A DNA stretch of 64,000 bases from Nitrososphaerota archaeon (lineage in GTDB: Archaea > Thermoproteota > Nitrososphaeria > Nitrososphaerales > Gagatemarchaeaceae), in the NCBI GenBank assembly GCA_029785085.1, contig JAFMAI010000001.1, positions 112,677-176,676 of the forward strand, written 5' to 3'. Positions within the stretch are counted from its first letter, which is position 1. Every line of letters begins with the position of its first letter. The translations under genes and the position numbers were made by a program. The notes below the pieces were generated by a model that did no database searches, was not told the origin of the DNA, and saw only the letters and a program-made list of their open reading frames with translations. Below, in pieces: positions 33,663 to 41,827 of this stretch.

Positions 33663-34121
33663 TTGACCCAAGAGTTCGGGGGCGATGGGAGTCACCCCCA
33701 TCAGAGGGCTCTGAGCGCTGAGGCGCTGGAGAGGAAGTTCCAGGACTTTGGGGAGGTGGCTACGGCGTTCGTGAGAGAGGTGAGCGCCACAGGGGCTTTC
33801 TCCTACAGGGGGGAGACGAGATCCGTGAAGGACAACCTGCGCGTGACGAAGATGGTGTTCAGCAAGTGGTCCATCGAGATATTGACCAGCACATACTCCC
33901 TGAAGACGGCTGGTTTCGCAGACCTGAGGAGGCTGCTCCGCGGGATAAGCCCCCGGGTGCTCTCAAAGAAGCTGAAGGACCTCGAAGAGCTGGGGTTCAT
34001 CCGGAGGGAGGTAATCGGCACGCGGCCACCGAAGGTCAGATACACCCTTTCGAAGAAGGGCGAGGTGCTTGCAAAGCTTGGGGAACCCGTCATCCTCTAC
34101 TTGCGCGAGTCAAGCGGGTAG
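33663..34121 (+). CDS. HxlR-family winged-helix regulator
   Basis: 152 residues. The HxlR fold is visible as KWSIEILTSTYSLKTAGFADLRRLLRGISPRVLSKKLKDLEELGFIRRE, followed by a wing (PPKVRYTLSKKG) and a C-terminal helix. It has an extra N-terminal region of about 65 residues. TTG 33663 is 27 bases after TTTATTAG (about 33633-33640). HxlR proteins often respond to redox or aldehyde stress. It converges with the VKOR gene, which makes control of disulfide metabolism conceivable but unproven. Confidence 0.8.
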   Translation: MTQEFGGDGSHPHQRALSAEALERKFQDFGEVATAFVREVSATGAFSYRGETRSVKDNLRVTKMVFSKWSIEILTSTYSLKTAGFADLRRLLRGISPRVLSKKLKDLEELGFIRREVIGTRPPKVRYTLSKKGEVLAKLGEPVILYLRESSG

Positions 34122-34127
34122 CGGCCC

Positions 34128-34571
34128 CTAGAAGGAACCCAGCAGGCGCCTGAGCGCGAGGCCGGTCATCGCATAGTTCAGGAAGTACATCGTCATGCAG
34201 ACAGGGCAGACGGCGTGTATGACGCCAAGCTCGAGGTACCACAGATAGAGCGTGAACAGGTTCCCCACCATCAGTGCGGGGACCATCACTTCTCCGTCTA
34301 GCGAGCCTTTCCTACGACCATACCACACCCCGAGCGCGACCATGAGCGGGAACCAGACCAACCCATAGACATAGAGAGGTATGCCGTACGGGCCAGGGGG
34401 GAAAGTCACGTCCCCGCTGGCGAAGACACTCCCACAGGAGAAAAATGCGTTGACGTTGCACACCCTCGATAGCGGAGTGGAGAATGCCGTAATCTCGTCA
34501 TATGCGTGGAAGGTCGCCACCGCCACCCCGACGGCTGCTAAGGCTACGAAGCCCTTGGTCAGACGGTCCAT
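34128..34571 (-). CDS. VKOR-family membrane disulfide reductase/oxidase
   Basis: 147 residues, four or five membrane helices. The loop cysteines are Cys38 and Cys46 (CNVNAFFSC), with Ser47-Phe following the second pair, and the active-site CPVC is Cys122/Cys125. VKOR homologues reoxidise thioredoxin-like proteins using quinones. The start lies 13 bases inside the end of the upstream gene, whose product has an extracytoplasmic CPFC motif, so the two are translated together and very probably form one disulfide-generating system. Confidence 0.9.
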   Translation of the reverse strand: MDRLTKGFVALAAVGVAVATFHAYDEITAFSTPLSRVCNVNAFFSCGSVFASGDVTFPPGPYGIPLYVYGLVWFPLMVALGVWYGRRKGSLDGEVMVPALMVGNLFTLYLWYLELGVIHAVCPVCMTMYFLNYAMTGLALRRLLGSF

Positions 34572-35509
34572 CGTGGGTCAGAGATCCTGGCCGGGACTGC
34601 CACCAGGGCCGTGGATGTCCCCTGGGCTGGCGAGACGTTCGCAAGGGTCGCGGTCGCGTATTGCTGGTTGCATACTGACCCTGGCTGGCCGCCATCTACG
34701 TTGCAGATGGCGCTGATCAGGTAGTTGGCTGCGCCGTCTACCAGCTGCGCGATCGGGCTACCGGGCGTATTGAGTTGAGAAGCTATCTGGGTCCAGTTCA
34801 TGCCGATGATGTTGGGCTGCGATGGGGATGTCAGGTATTGTGATTGGTCGGGGAGCTCGAACTGGGCACCACAATTGACTGCGTATTGGTTGGCTATGTC
34901 GACGAACGGAATGCCTCCGGTTGACTGTGTCGCCGAAGCCGAACACGTGTCGTACTGGGACACGAGGCTGGTCTGGGCCGCTGTGAGAGTCTGCCTCACG
35001 TCGCTCTGGCCTGCCCGGCCGTACTCCTCCACTGCCACGAACGTGATGTAGCTGCTGGTGTAGGTGACGTTCGCGAATGTGAACGTCGGTGTGTTGGCGT
35101 TGAGGTCGGTGCTCGAGGAGAGCATGTACTGAAGGCCGCTGAACGTCCCGAAGTGCGAAAGAGCCACGATAATCGCCCACCTCTCGATGGCGCAGAACGG
35201 GCAGAACTCCCCGCCGACATAAAGGACCTCGGGCTTCCCCCCGGACGTGAGGAGAGAGCCGGAGATCTTGGCGGGGGGAGACACGCCCGTCGGGGTCCCG
35301 ATGGCGTTAAGGGTCGAGTCGCTCACGCCGGTCACCTGGCCGAGTACGGTCTGGGAGACGGGCTGGCCGATGTACTTCGTGTAGGGGTCGCTGCCGGCAG
35401 CAGCGATGAAATAGACTACAACCAACAGAGCTACTACGACGGCGATGACAGAGATCAACAGTATGCGCCTCCTCCTCTGCCTCGCACGCAGGGTCGCCTT
35501 GATGGACAA
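34559..35509 (-). CDS. Membrane-anchored thioredoxin-like protein (DUF929 type)
   Basis: 316 residues. There is a basic cytoplasmic N-terminus (about 1-15), one membrane anchor (about 16-38), and an external domain with [11 protein letters not shown] (Cys103/Cys106) resembling DsbA-type active sites, followed by a Ser/Thr/Asn-rich stretch and two further Cys pairs (near 195-215 and 285-298). The partner VKOR overlaps its 3' end. A minus-strand TTTATTTA box near 35530 lies about 23 bases before ATG 35509. The likely role is disulfide formation in exported proteins. Confidence 0.87.
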   Translation of the reverse strand: MSIKATLRARQRRRRILLISVIAVVVALLVVVYFIAAAGSDPYTKYIGQPVSQTVLGQVTGVSDSTLNAIGTPTGVSPPAKISGSLLTSGGKPEVLYVGGEFCPFCAIERWAIIVALSHFGTFSGLQYMLSSSTDLNANTPTFTFANVTYTSSYITFVAVEEYGRAGQSDVRQTLTAAQTSLVSQYDTCSASATQSTGGIPFVDIANQYAVNCGAQFELPDQSQYLTSPSQPNIIGMNWTQIASQLNTPGSPIAQLVDGAANYLISAICNVDGGQPGSVCNQQYATATLANVSPAQGTSTALVAVPARISDPRWTV

Positions 35510-35682
35510 CTAAGAGCGACTTCCCCATCGGGTAAATAAAGAAAGCCTCGCGAGGAGTCAGATGTCTGAGCTCCTAACTCTTCGGCACAGACCCAGCCAA
35601 GGGTCACCCGTCAGTGTTGGTGCAACGAACCTGCGAAAGACTGACTTTCCGGCAGCCCACAGCAGCACCCCCGCGTAGTGTT

Positions 35683-37401
35683 CTATGTCCCGGTGATCGG
35701 CTGGATAGGCAGCGGCTCGCCGTGCTCGCCCGCCGCGCAGCCGCAACCTTGGACATGGCCGCCGCGCCTGAGCGTTCCCCTATAGAGACCATCCTCCAGC
35801 TTCCTACCAGTCTTTGCTTCCCACTGTTCAATCGGCATGCCGTACTTCTGCTGTATCCTGTCACGATACCATTCCGGGAGAACATTGAAACTACAAAATG
35901 GTATGATCCTCAGGTCGGGGGTGAGGTAGTGGATGTCGCAGCGCTGAAGCCGCTCCTCATCCTGGTTATATTTATCCTGGAAGTGCATCATCCCGATGAA
36001 CATGCTCTTCAGGTGGAACTGGCCTACTGAGGAGTAGTCGTGCTTCACAAGGGCGTCGGTGAGGAGCTTGGCGAAGCTCAGGCTCTTGGGCTGCTTCTCT
36101 TTGTTCACGAAGGACGAGATCCTTGTAAGGACCTTCGCAGCCACCACATAGCGGTTTGTCCCCGAGTAGATTTCCTCCGTCTTCTCGTCCAAGTACTCAA
36201 CTAGCCCAGGTATGTCGACGAACTCGGGCAGCGGAACGAGCCTCTTCTTGTCTGGGTCGTTGAACACGTATGTCCCTGCCCCGCAGGCGAAGTGGATAGA
36301 GAGCTCATACTGCTCCTTCTTGGTGAAAGCCTCTATGAAGCCTGTCACCGGCGAGCAGGACGGGACGGGGAACCATCCGTCCTTCGATATCATGCCGTTG
36401 GTCTGTTCCTCTATCTTCTCGATGCAGTCTGGTATCGTAATCCTGTACTTCGCCCTTTCTGACTTTGTCAGCCTACCTGTAAGCGAGACAGGCTGGAAGT
36501 TGACCGCGTGGACGGTATCTATGTTGTTCGCGCCGAAGCGGATTATGTCACCTAGCTCGTGGTCGTTGATCGACTTTATGACGGTCGGGACAAGGACTAC
36601 GCCCAAGCCCACTCTCCGGCAGGCGTCGATGGCGTAGGGTGCCTCCCAGTGGTTCTTCGGGTTGGTCTTCGGAGTGACTCCGTCGAAGCTCATGTAGAGG
36701 TTGGAGACCCCGGCGTCCTTCAAGCGCTTCGCAAGGCCCGGATTGAGAGCCAGATTGATGCCATTGGTGTTGAGCTGGATGTGGTCCACCCCTTCTTCCT
36801 TCAGTATCTTGATGATTGTCGGCAGCTCCTCGCGGAGCGTCGGCTCCCCTCCGGTGATCTGTACGGAATTGCCCGCCACAGGTCGCTCCGCCTTCAGCGA
36901 GCGCCCCATCTCCCTTACCTGGTCGAGGGTAGGCTCGTAGACGTAGGCCCCCTCCAGTCCCTTCTTGACGTAGAAGAAACAGTACCAGCAGGTGAGGTCG
37001 CATCTGTTCGTCACTATGATGTTTGAGAGGCCGGTGTGCGACAGATGGTTGGAACAGAGACCGCAGTTCGCTGGGCATGAGCAGACGTCGAGGGGGACAT
37101 TAGCTGCGTGCGTCCCCTTCCCGTCCTTCCAATAGCGCGAAAACTTGCTGTACATTTCATAGGAGCCGAAGTAGAGCTCTTCAGTCTCGCCGTGTTCAGG
37201 GCATGTCTTCGTCATCCAGACCTTGCTGTCCCGCTCGAAGACGATAGCTGGCAGTATCCTGTTGCAGTCAGGGCAGATAGACTGCGTCTGGCGGATGAAG
37301 TTCCCCTTGGAAACTTCTTTCTTCAGTTCAAGGCTGACGTCAGCGATTTGAGCCAAAATAGGTTCGCTGGAGAGTCTCTCCCGCCGAGTGGATATAAGCA
37401 T
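35683..37401 (-). CDS. tes: Radical SAM tetraether lipid synthase (Tes-like)
   Basis: 572 residues. The radical SAM cluster is CDLTCWYC (Cys134, 138, 141), followed by ITGGEPTLRE. An N-terminal rubredoxin-like CPDC...CPEHG (Cys43, 46, 67) and a second cluster CSCPANCGLC (107-116) match Tes, which couples two archaeol chains tail-to-tail to give tetraether lipid. There is no B12-binding domain, which separates it from GrsA/GrsB ring-forming enzymes. The C-terminus has another Cys/Gly motif (VQGCGCAAG). ATG 37401 is about 25 bases after a minus-strand TTTAACTTT box. A trmB gene is divergent across a palindrome. Confidence 0.83.
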   Translation of the reverse strand: MLISTRRERLSSEPILAQIADVSLELKKEVSKGNFIRQTQSICPDCNRILPAIVFERDSKVWMTKTCPEHGETEELYFGSYEMYSKFSRYWKDGKGTHAANVPLDVCSCPANCGLCSNHLSHTGLSNIIVTNRCDLTCWYCFFYVKKGLEGAYVYEPTLDQVREMGRSLKAERPVAGNSVQITGGEPTLREELPTIIKILKEEGVDHIQLNTNGINLALNPGLAKRLKDAGVSNLYMSFDGVTPKTNPKNHWEAPYAIDACRRVGLGVVLVPTVIKSINDHELGDIIRFGANNIDTVHAVNFQPVSLTGRLTKSERAKYRITIPDCIEKIEEQTNGMISKDGWFPVPSCSPVTGFIEAFTKKEQYELSIHFACGAGTYVFNDPDKKRLVPLPEFVDIPGLVEYLDEKTEEIYSGTNRYVVAAKVLTRISSFVNKEKQPKSLSFAKLLTDALVKHDYSSVGQFHLKSMFIGMMHFQDKYNQDEERLQRCDIHYLTPDLRIIPFCSFNVLPEWYRDRIQQKYGMPIEQWEAKTGRKLEDGLYRGTLRRGGHVQGCGCAAGEHGEPLPIQPITGT

Positions 37402-37402
37402 T

Positions 37403-37429
37403 TTAACTTTCCAGAGGGTGAAAAGTTAA
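37403..37429. promoter_or_regulatory. Palindromic divergent promoter/operator between tes and trmB
   Basis: TTAACTTT (37403-37410) and AAAGTTAA (37422-37429) form a perfect 8-base inverted repeat with an 11-base spacer. Each arm resembles a TATA box. The right arm read on the minus strand lies about 25 bases before the tes ATG, and the left arm lies about 30 bases before GTG 37439. A regulator bound here would cover both promoters. TrmB-family proteins bind such dyads, so autoregulation together with control of tes is a reasonable hypothesis. Confidence 0.6.
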
Positions 37430-37456
37430 AGATGGCCCGTGCTGTCGGGCGGGCAG

Positions 37457-38221
37457 ATGACACTGAGCGAACGCGCCACCGTGTCCCTCGAGGCACTCGG
37501 GCTGACGGGGAGCGAAGTGAAAGCCTACGTCGCCCTTCTCAAGGGCGGGACGATGACCGCGAGCGACGTGAGCCGGGAGGCGAGGATACCATACTCAAAG
37601 GTCTACGATGCGCTCGAGTCCCTCCATAGGCACGGCTGGGTGGAGGAACAGAAGAGCAGGCCGACCGTCTACACGGCCAAGCCGCCTGACACGGCCTTGG
37701 AAGAGCTGAAGTCCCGCCAGGAGACCGAAAGGAAGGAGATGGAGCAGGTCGCGCTGGAAGAGCTGATGGGAATATACGTCAGCAGGGGGGAGCAGGAGAA
37801 ACCAGACATATGGATCATGCGGGGGACGAATGAGATTCTCTCGAGAGTGAAGAACCTCCTTCTGAACTGCAGGGCGGAGTTGCTCATCGCCCTACCCGCA
37901 CAACTGGCGCCGTTCACCGACCGGATCGAGCCGCTACTTGCGGCACTTAAGGAGAAGGGGGTGAAGTGCCTGATCCTTACTTCACCTGACCTCCCAAAGG
38001 AGGCAGCCGGTCAACTGGCCAGACACTCGGAACTCAGGACGAGGAAGACTATGTATGGCGGAGGCCTCGTGTCAGATTCGCGCGAAGTAGTTCTCCTGCT
38101 CGGAGGAGGCGAGCAGGGAGGACTCCCTCTGGCCATATGGGCATCGCACCATGGGCTGGCCAGCTTTGCCAAGGACTACTTCGAGTTCCTGTGGAACTCG
38201 CCAGGGACCACCAAGCATTGA
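37457..38221 (+). CDS. TrmB-family transcriptional regulator
   Basis: 254 residues from ATG 37457 (GTG 37439 also possible). The N-terminal winged helix is LGLTGSEVKAYVALLKGGTMTASDVSREARIPYSKVYDALESLHRHGWV, a coiled region (about 85-110) follows, then the TrmB regulatory/phospholipase-D-like domain with IWIMRGTNEILSRV and ELLIALPAQLAPF. TrmB proteins sense sugars in known cases. The position opposite tes suggests membrane-lipid control. The next gene overlaps its stop by 4 bases. Confidence 0.87.
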   Translation: MTLSERATVSLEALGLTGSEVKAYVALLKGGTMTASDVSREARIPYSKVYDALESLHRHGWVEEQKSRPTVYTAKPPDTALEELKSRQETERKEMEQVALEELMGIYVSRGEQEKPDIWIMRGTNEILSRVKNLLLNCRAELLIALPAQLAPFTDRIEPLLAALKEKGVKCLILTSPDLPKEAAGQLARHSELRTRKTMYGGGLVSDSREVVLLLGGGEQGGLPLAIWASHHGLASFAKDYFEFLWNSPGTTKH

Positions 38222-38583
38222 GCAAGGGAGAAAGCATCAGAGACGAGGAAGGGGTCCTCAAACGGCTTGGCGTGGACGCCGGCCTGTCCCGGAACGAGGC
38301 ATCGTTGTACCTCAGGCTGCTCCAGGAAGGACAGATTCCCTCATCCCGTGAGGCGGAGGCTGCTACGCTCCTGGAGAGGGGGATGGCAATAATCTCCGGT
38401 GACGGGAAGAGGATAATCCCAGTCCATCCTAGGCTCGGGATAGCGAACCACTATAGGACGTGGAGGGAGGCGATGGTGAAGGAGATCAGCGAGAGGCGGA
38501 TGAGGGTAGACAGGCTGATCCTTGAGCTAATCCCCCTGTACGACGCCGCAATGGAGAAAAGGGCGGATGCGGGGGGCGCCTAG
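38218..38583 (+). CDS. TrmB-like small helix-turn-helix protein
   Basis: 121 residues from TTG 38218, which overlaps the trmB stop (TTGA). The sequence VLKRLGVDAGLSRNEASLYLRLLQEGQIPS echoes the first HTH helix of TrmB proteins, and a C-terminal amphipathic helix (ISERRMRVDRLILELIPLYD) could dimerise. It lacks the sensor domain. It may heterodimerise with the preceding TrmB, or bind DNA alone. A longer frame from 38137 overlaps trmB and is not preferred. Confidence 0.65.
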   Translation: MSKGESIRDEEGVLKRLGVDAGLSRNEASLYLRLLQEGQIPSSREAEAATLLERGMAIISGDGKRIIPVHPRLGIANHYRTWREAMVKEISERRMRVDRLILELIPLYDAAMEKRADAGGA

Positions 38584-38587
38584 TATC

Positions 38588-39013
38588 ATGGCTGCGCCAC
38601 ATGAGCACGAGATAGTCTTCTTGGGCATGGTTAACGTGAACCGCGATAACTACCTTCAGGGGGTAGTGGACGTTTGGAGGTGCAGAGGCTGCAAGAAGCT
38701 CTTCTGCGACGACAAGAGATACGATGAGCCGCTCAAGGCGAGCGTGGGGTTCGAGTCGATTCCCGATGACGAGGAGTGGGCTGTGCTGACGTGCACCACG
38801 CTGAAGGACGTGCACATGAACTCCCTGGGGGTAAAGCATGGCAAGAAGTTCACCCACGCGTGTAGGGACGGCAAGGTACAAGAGTATGTGGTGGGCGCCG
38901 ACTACACGCTCTCGCCGAACACGGGCAGCCCCATCCACAGGCTCTATCTGGTAAAGGACAACATCAACAAGAACATTGAGGCAGGACACTACAAGCTGGC
39001 GATGGTGAAGTAG
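38588..39013 (+). CDS. Unrecognised protein with a CxxC...C motif
   Basis: 141 residues from ATG 38588. There is a possible half zinc site RCRGCKKLFC in the first third and a later TCTTLKDVHMNSLGVKHGKKF. The rest is a mix of strands and loops (YVVGADYTLSPNTG, RLYLVKDNINKN). Cytosolic by composition. It follows the trmB pair on the same strand within a few bases, so it may be co-transcribed. No function proposed. Confidence 0.62.
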   Translation: MAAPHEHEIVFLGMVNVNRDNYLQGVVDVWRCRGCKKLFCDDKRYDEPLKASVGFESIPDDEEWAVLTCTTLKDVHMNSLGVKHGKKFTHACRDGKVQEYVVGADYTLSPNTGSPIHRLYLVKDNINKNIEAGHYKLAMVK

Positions 39014-39014
39014 C

Positions 39015-39413
39015 CTGGCTCTGGCGCAAAGAGCCTCGACAACCTTCAACCTTCTGACAGGGATATGGGCGGCGATAGTCGGCTGGGGTCTCGGCCCGTC
39101 GTTTCTGTGCCCCAGAAGCGGCTGCCCAATACCAGCCCTGCAGGGCGCCGTACCGGCCCTAGGGGCCATTCTTGTCCTAGATGCCCTGGTCTGCTACATC
39201 GGGTTCAGGAGCGCTTTCATGGCAGGCGGCGCCCTCTCCGCGATCGTGGCGGCTATCACCCTCTACAACTGGGCAGGACAATATGGAGGCTGGGCCTGGA
39301 CCGGCCTGGTAGTCCTCTCCTTCGTGTCGCTGATCTTTGACCTCCTGGCCCTGAGGCCCAGAGAGCAACTGAGAGAGCAGGCGAATCCGATGAACCTGCC
39401 TGTGTTCGGCTAG
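39015..39413 (+). CDS. Membrane protein that appears to start with CTG
   Basis: The reading frame opens at 39009, after a TGA, and codes for hydrophobic sequence throughout: LALAQRASTTFNLLTGIW, then membrane segments with a loop FLCPRSGCPIPALQG, ending REQANPMNLPVFG. The first ATG is at 39219, but the coding-like sequence upstream contains two membrane segments and a Cys pair. Before it only CTG codons (39015, 39021) could start. Four membrane segments are predicted in about 132 residues. Function unknown. It overlaps the DUF309 gene by 4 bases at the 3' end. Confidence 0.6.
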   Translation: MALAQRASTTFNLLTGIWAAIVGWGLGPSFLCPRSGCPIPALQGAVPALGAILVLDALVCYIGFRSAFMAGGALSAIVAAITLYNWAGQYGGWAWTGLVVLSFVSLIFDLLALRPREQLREQANPMNLPVFG

Positions 39414-39970
39414 ACTTCGAAGCTGATGAAACGTTTCCTCTTCAGTATCTCTTCAGAGCCCGCTTTCAGGCGGTCGACCCTGAAGGCCCCATAGGATGGC
39501 CGTGAAGACCCCAGCATCAGTACCCCACTTTCCAAAATGCCCAGAGCCACCGTATCTTCGCCCTTCTGATGGTGGACAAAAGCGGCGCAGACCAGTATCA
39601 CCCCCTGCAGGAGGGCCTTCTCGTCTCCGGCCCTCGTCCGCCAAATCCCTTCGAGGACCTCGTGGCACTCCCAGTACCGCTCGGCGTTGAACAGCGACTT
39701 GGCCTCGGTGAAGATCTCGTCTTCGGGCCTGAACTTCGGGGCGGTGTTCAGGTCGTGGGTGAATTCTGGCGCCGTAAGAGGCTCCAGCGCGGCGACGAAG
39801 AGTTCGAAGTCTGGACGGCCAGGCACGAACACGTCCAGCTCCAAGGCGCCGTAGGAAGTCCACTTCGGGTTCTTCGCCTCCACCCCGAGCTCTCGGGCCA
39901 TCGCGCGGACTACCCCCAGGAGGTCCCCTCGGAAGGCGCCACCCTTGAGCCTGATGAGAAAGCGCAACAC
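39410..39970 (-). CDS. DUF309 domain protein
   Basis: 186 residues. The DUF309 signature is in the C-terminal half: ERYWECHEVLEGIWR, then LLQGVILVCAAFVHHQKG. These helices carry conserved His/Glu residues in this family. The N-terminal about 85 residues (LRFLIRLKGGAFRGDLLGVVRAMARELG) look like a separate alpha/beta domain found in archaeal members. Function unknown; some relatives are adjacent to nucleotide or metal-dependent enzymes. Confidence 0.78.
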   Translation of the reverse strand: MLRFLIRLKGGAFRGDLLGVVRAMARELGVEAKNPKWTSYGALELDVFVPGRPDFELFVAALEPLTAPEFTHDLNTAPKFRPEDEIFTEAKSLFNAERYWECHEVLEGIWRTRAGDEKALLQGVILVCAAFVHHQKGEDTVALGILESGVLMLGSSRPSYGAFRVDRLKAGSEEILKRKRFISFEV

Positions 39971-40171
39971 GGTATGAAAGATGATTGGAACGCTTTAATG
40001 TTGACCCTGCCCTTCAGAGGTCGTGGGTGATGACCGGATTTAGCCTACTGAACCGACAGATGTCGAGGATCTTGAGTACGAGAACCCACAATCTGGTCGA
40101 GGCATCCGCCTCGGTGCGTTGGGAATCAATTTATAACCTCTGAAACGCGCCGCAGATTCAGGCGAAGTCGG

Positions 40172-40648
40172 GTGGTTGAGCTTGATCTCACCTGCAATCT
40201 AGAGGGGTTCAGACGGTTTCTAATCAGCAGTACTTGTAGGAGTTTCATCCCAGAGTCATACCTCAGAGACCCCGAAGTATTCCCCGAGAAGCAAGGCGAC
40301 CAGGGATCCATCTACGTCGAGGCGGTGGACAAGGTCGACCTCAAGAAGATCAGGGACATCACGTTCATCAACGCTAGGGATGTGCTTGGCATCATCTACA
40401 CGTCTAAGAGTGGAAACACGAAGCTGAAGTGGCGGCAGCTCAGGGGGAGGATAGGAAGGATGTCAGGCGACGCCTCCGCGAACTCTCTCGTGAACCTCTC
40501 GATGTCAAGGATTCTCTCACCAGAAGACGTCGAAGCCATAATGGCGAACCAGCAGAACGAAGGTGGCGTATCGGTGCCTCTAGAAGAGCAGCAGCCGGAG
40601 TCGCCTGAAGAGAACCAGGCCGAGCCTCGGCCAGACTCGCTGCAATAA
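40172..40648 (+). CDS. Unrecognised protein with acidic Glu/Pro-rich tail
   Basis: 158 residues. A globular part (1-115) includes two cysteines (LTCNLEG, STCRSF) and IRDITFINARDVLGIIYTS. The tail is rich in Gln/Glu/Pro. A TTATAA box at 40131-40136 lies upstream, giving a leader of about 13 bases to GTG 40172. It precedes the arcadin-1-like gene on the same strand, with an independent TATA box between them. Confidence 0.6.
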   Translation: MVELDLTCNLEGFRRFLISSTCRSFIPESYLRDPEVFPEKQGDQGSIYVEAVDKVDLKKIRDITFINARDVLGIIYTSKSGNTKLKWRQLRGRIGRMSGDASANSLVNLSMSRILSPEDVEAIMANQQNEGGVSVPLEEQQPESPEENQAEPRPDSLQ

Positions 40649-40723
40649 CTCGTTTTCATGCGGCAAACCGAGCGCAAACCGCTGGCGCTGAGTTTATACC
40701 AGCGGCAGCGAGAGACATGCCAG

Positions 40724-41059
40724 ATGAGCAAGGTGAAGGTGAACCGGATCAGCGGCGTGACTGACCCCCTGACTGGGCTCCCTGCGAAGCAGATCGAGTT
40801 GGTGGAGGTCAGAGACGCGCGCAGGCCGGAAATGTTCCCTGCTAACGATGAGGCCAGAGTCGTCCAGGGGATGGTGTCGCAGTTGCAATCCATGGGTCTG
40901 ATGCCCCAGATGAGGGAGACAGGGTTCTCCAAAATCATCATGACCCTGACTGAGTCAGAGTATGATATGTTAGGCATGAGGCTCGATGTCAATGAGATTT
41001 ATGACCTAGACATCCGGAACGGGTCGATTACCCTGAGGAAAATCACTGAAGGGACCTGA
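40724..41059 (+). CDS. Arcadin-1-like protein
   Basis: 111 residues from ATG 40724, with a TTTATA box at 40693-40698 (leaderless spacing). The sequence VNRISGVTDPLTGLPAKQIELVEVR and FSKIIMTLTESEYDMLGMRLDVNEIYDLDI resembles arcadin-1 proteins of the crenactin cytoskeleton cluster. No crenactin gene is within the window, so the assignment rests on recall of the family pattern. If right, the cell should encode an actin-like crenactin elsewhere. Confidence 0.5.
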   Translation: MSKVKVNRISGVTDPLTGLPAKQIELVEVRDARRPEMFPANDEARVVQGMVSQLQSMGLMPQMRETGFSKIIMTLTESEYDMLGMRLDVNEIYDLDIRNGSITLRKITEGT

Positions 41060-41064
41060 GTGGC

Positions 41065-41523
41065 TTGAGCGGTCCAAAGGTCGGCGAAAAGGCCCCGGAC
41101 TTCACCCTCCCAGCGCCGGGAGGACGGATGGTGTCGCTGCACGACTTCGCGGGTACGAAAAATGTAGTCCTGTACTTCTATCCAAAGGACTTCACCACGG
41201 GGTGCACGGCAGAGACGAAGGCATTCGGCGAAAGCTATGACAGCATCCTGGAGATGGGAGCAGAAATAATCGGCATAAGCTCCGACTCAGCCGAGAGCCA
41301 TAGCGGCTTCGCGAAGGAGTGCGGTGCCAGATTCCCGCTGCTCGCTGACGAAGAGGGGAAAGTCAGAGCTGAGTACGGTGCGAAGTCGATGGGCCTCATC
41401 CCCGGCCGGGTCACATTCGTCATAGACAAGAAAGGCGTCGTGAGGCATACGTTCTCATCGCAACTCAGGCCCAAACAGCACATTACCGAGGCAATTGAAG
41501 CGCTAAAGGCCATCAGAGACTGA
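41065..41523 (+). CDS. bcp: Peroxiredoxin, BCP/PrxQ type
   Basis: 152 residues. The thioredoxin fold carries peroxidatic Cys in FYPKDFTTGCTAE (near residue 48), followed by ETKAFGESYDSI and GISSDSAESHSGFAKECGARF, where a second Cys at the position found in 1-helix-later resolving members may allow an intramolecular disulfide. It reduces hydroperoxides using thioredoxin-like donors. TTG 41065 begins 5 bases after the previous stop. Confidence 0.93.
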   Translation: MSGPKVGEKAPDFTLPAPGGRMVSLHDFAGTKNVVLYFYPKDFTTGCTAETKAFGESYDSILEMGAEIIGISSDSAESHSGFAKECGARFPLLADEEGKVRAEYGAKSMGLIPGRVTFVIDKKGVVRHTFSSQLRPKQHITEAIEALKAIRD

Positions 41524-41698
41524 CTACCTATGCCATCCGGAACCAGGAAGGCCCTGAGGCTGGCAGCCGTATATGAAACGAAGCGTGTGTAACGGAGTTT
41601 TCGTACGACTTCGGCGACAAGCGTAAATCCGTTCTACGAGCGCGCGTTCCAAGGTCTGGCAACGCCCGCTCTGAACGGTTGCACGGTGCTCTTAATGG

Positions 41699-41770
41699 TG
41701 CGGCCTCCGGGATTCGAACCCGGGCAAGTGGCTTGGGAAGCCACTATCCTAACCACTGGATCAAGGCCGC
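41699..41770 (-). tRNA. tRNA-Gly (CCC), uninterrupted
   Basis: 72-base cloverleaf. Acceptor GCGGCCT/AGGCCGC with discriminator A. The D arm reads GATC-CAGTGGTTAG-GATA. The anticodon arm is GTGGC-TTCCCAA-GCCAC with anticodon CCC. The T arm is CCGGG-TTCGAAT-CCCGG. No intron and no encoded CCA. It is the only tRNA in the window without an insertion. Confidence 0.95.
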
Positions 41771-41827
41771 ACTACCCGCCCCCTTGAACGGAAATGGTAT
41801 AAACCAAGCACTTTATCCGTCCCAAGG

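Noticed and set aside
40022-40090. C/D-box small RNA: a GTGGG/CCCAC terminal stem followed directly by TGATGA and, 14 bases later, CTGA
   Set aside because: The terminal D box next to the closing stem is missing (AGAA instead of CTGA), and the internal C' box is poor. Without conservation data this is not enough.
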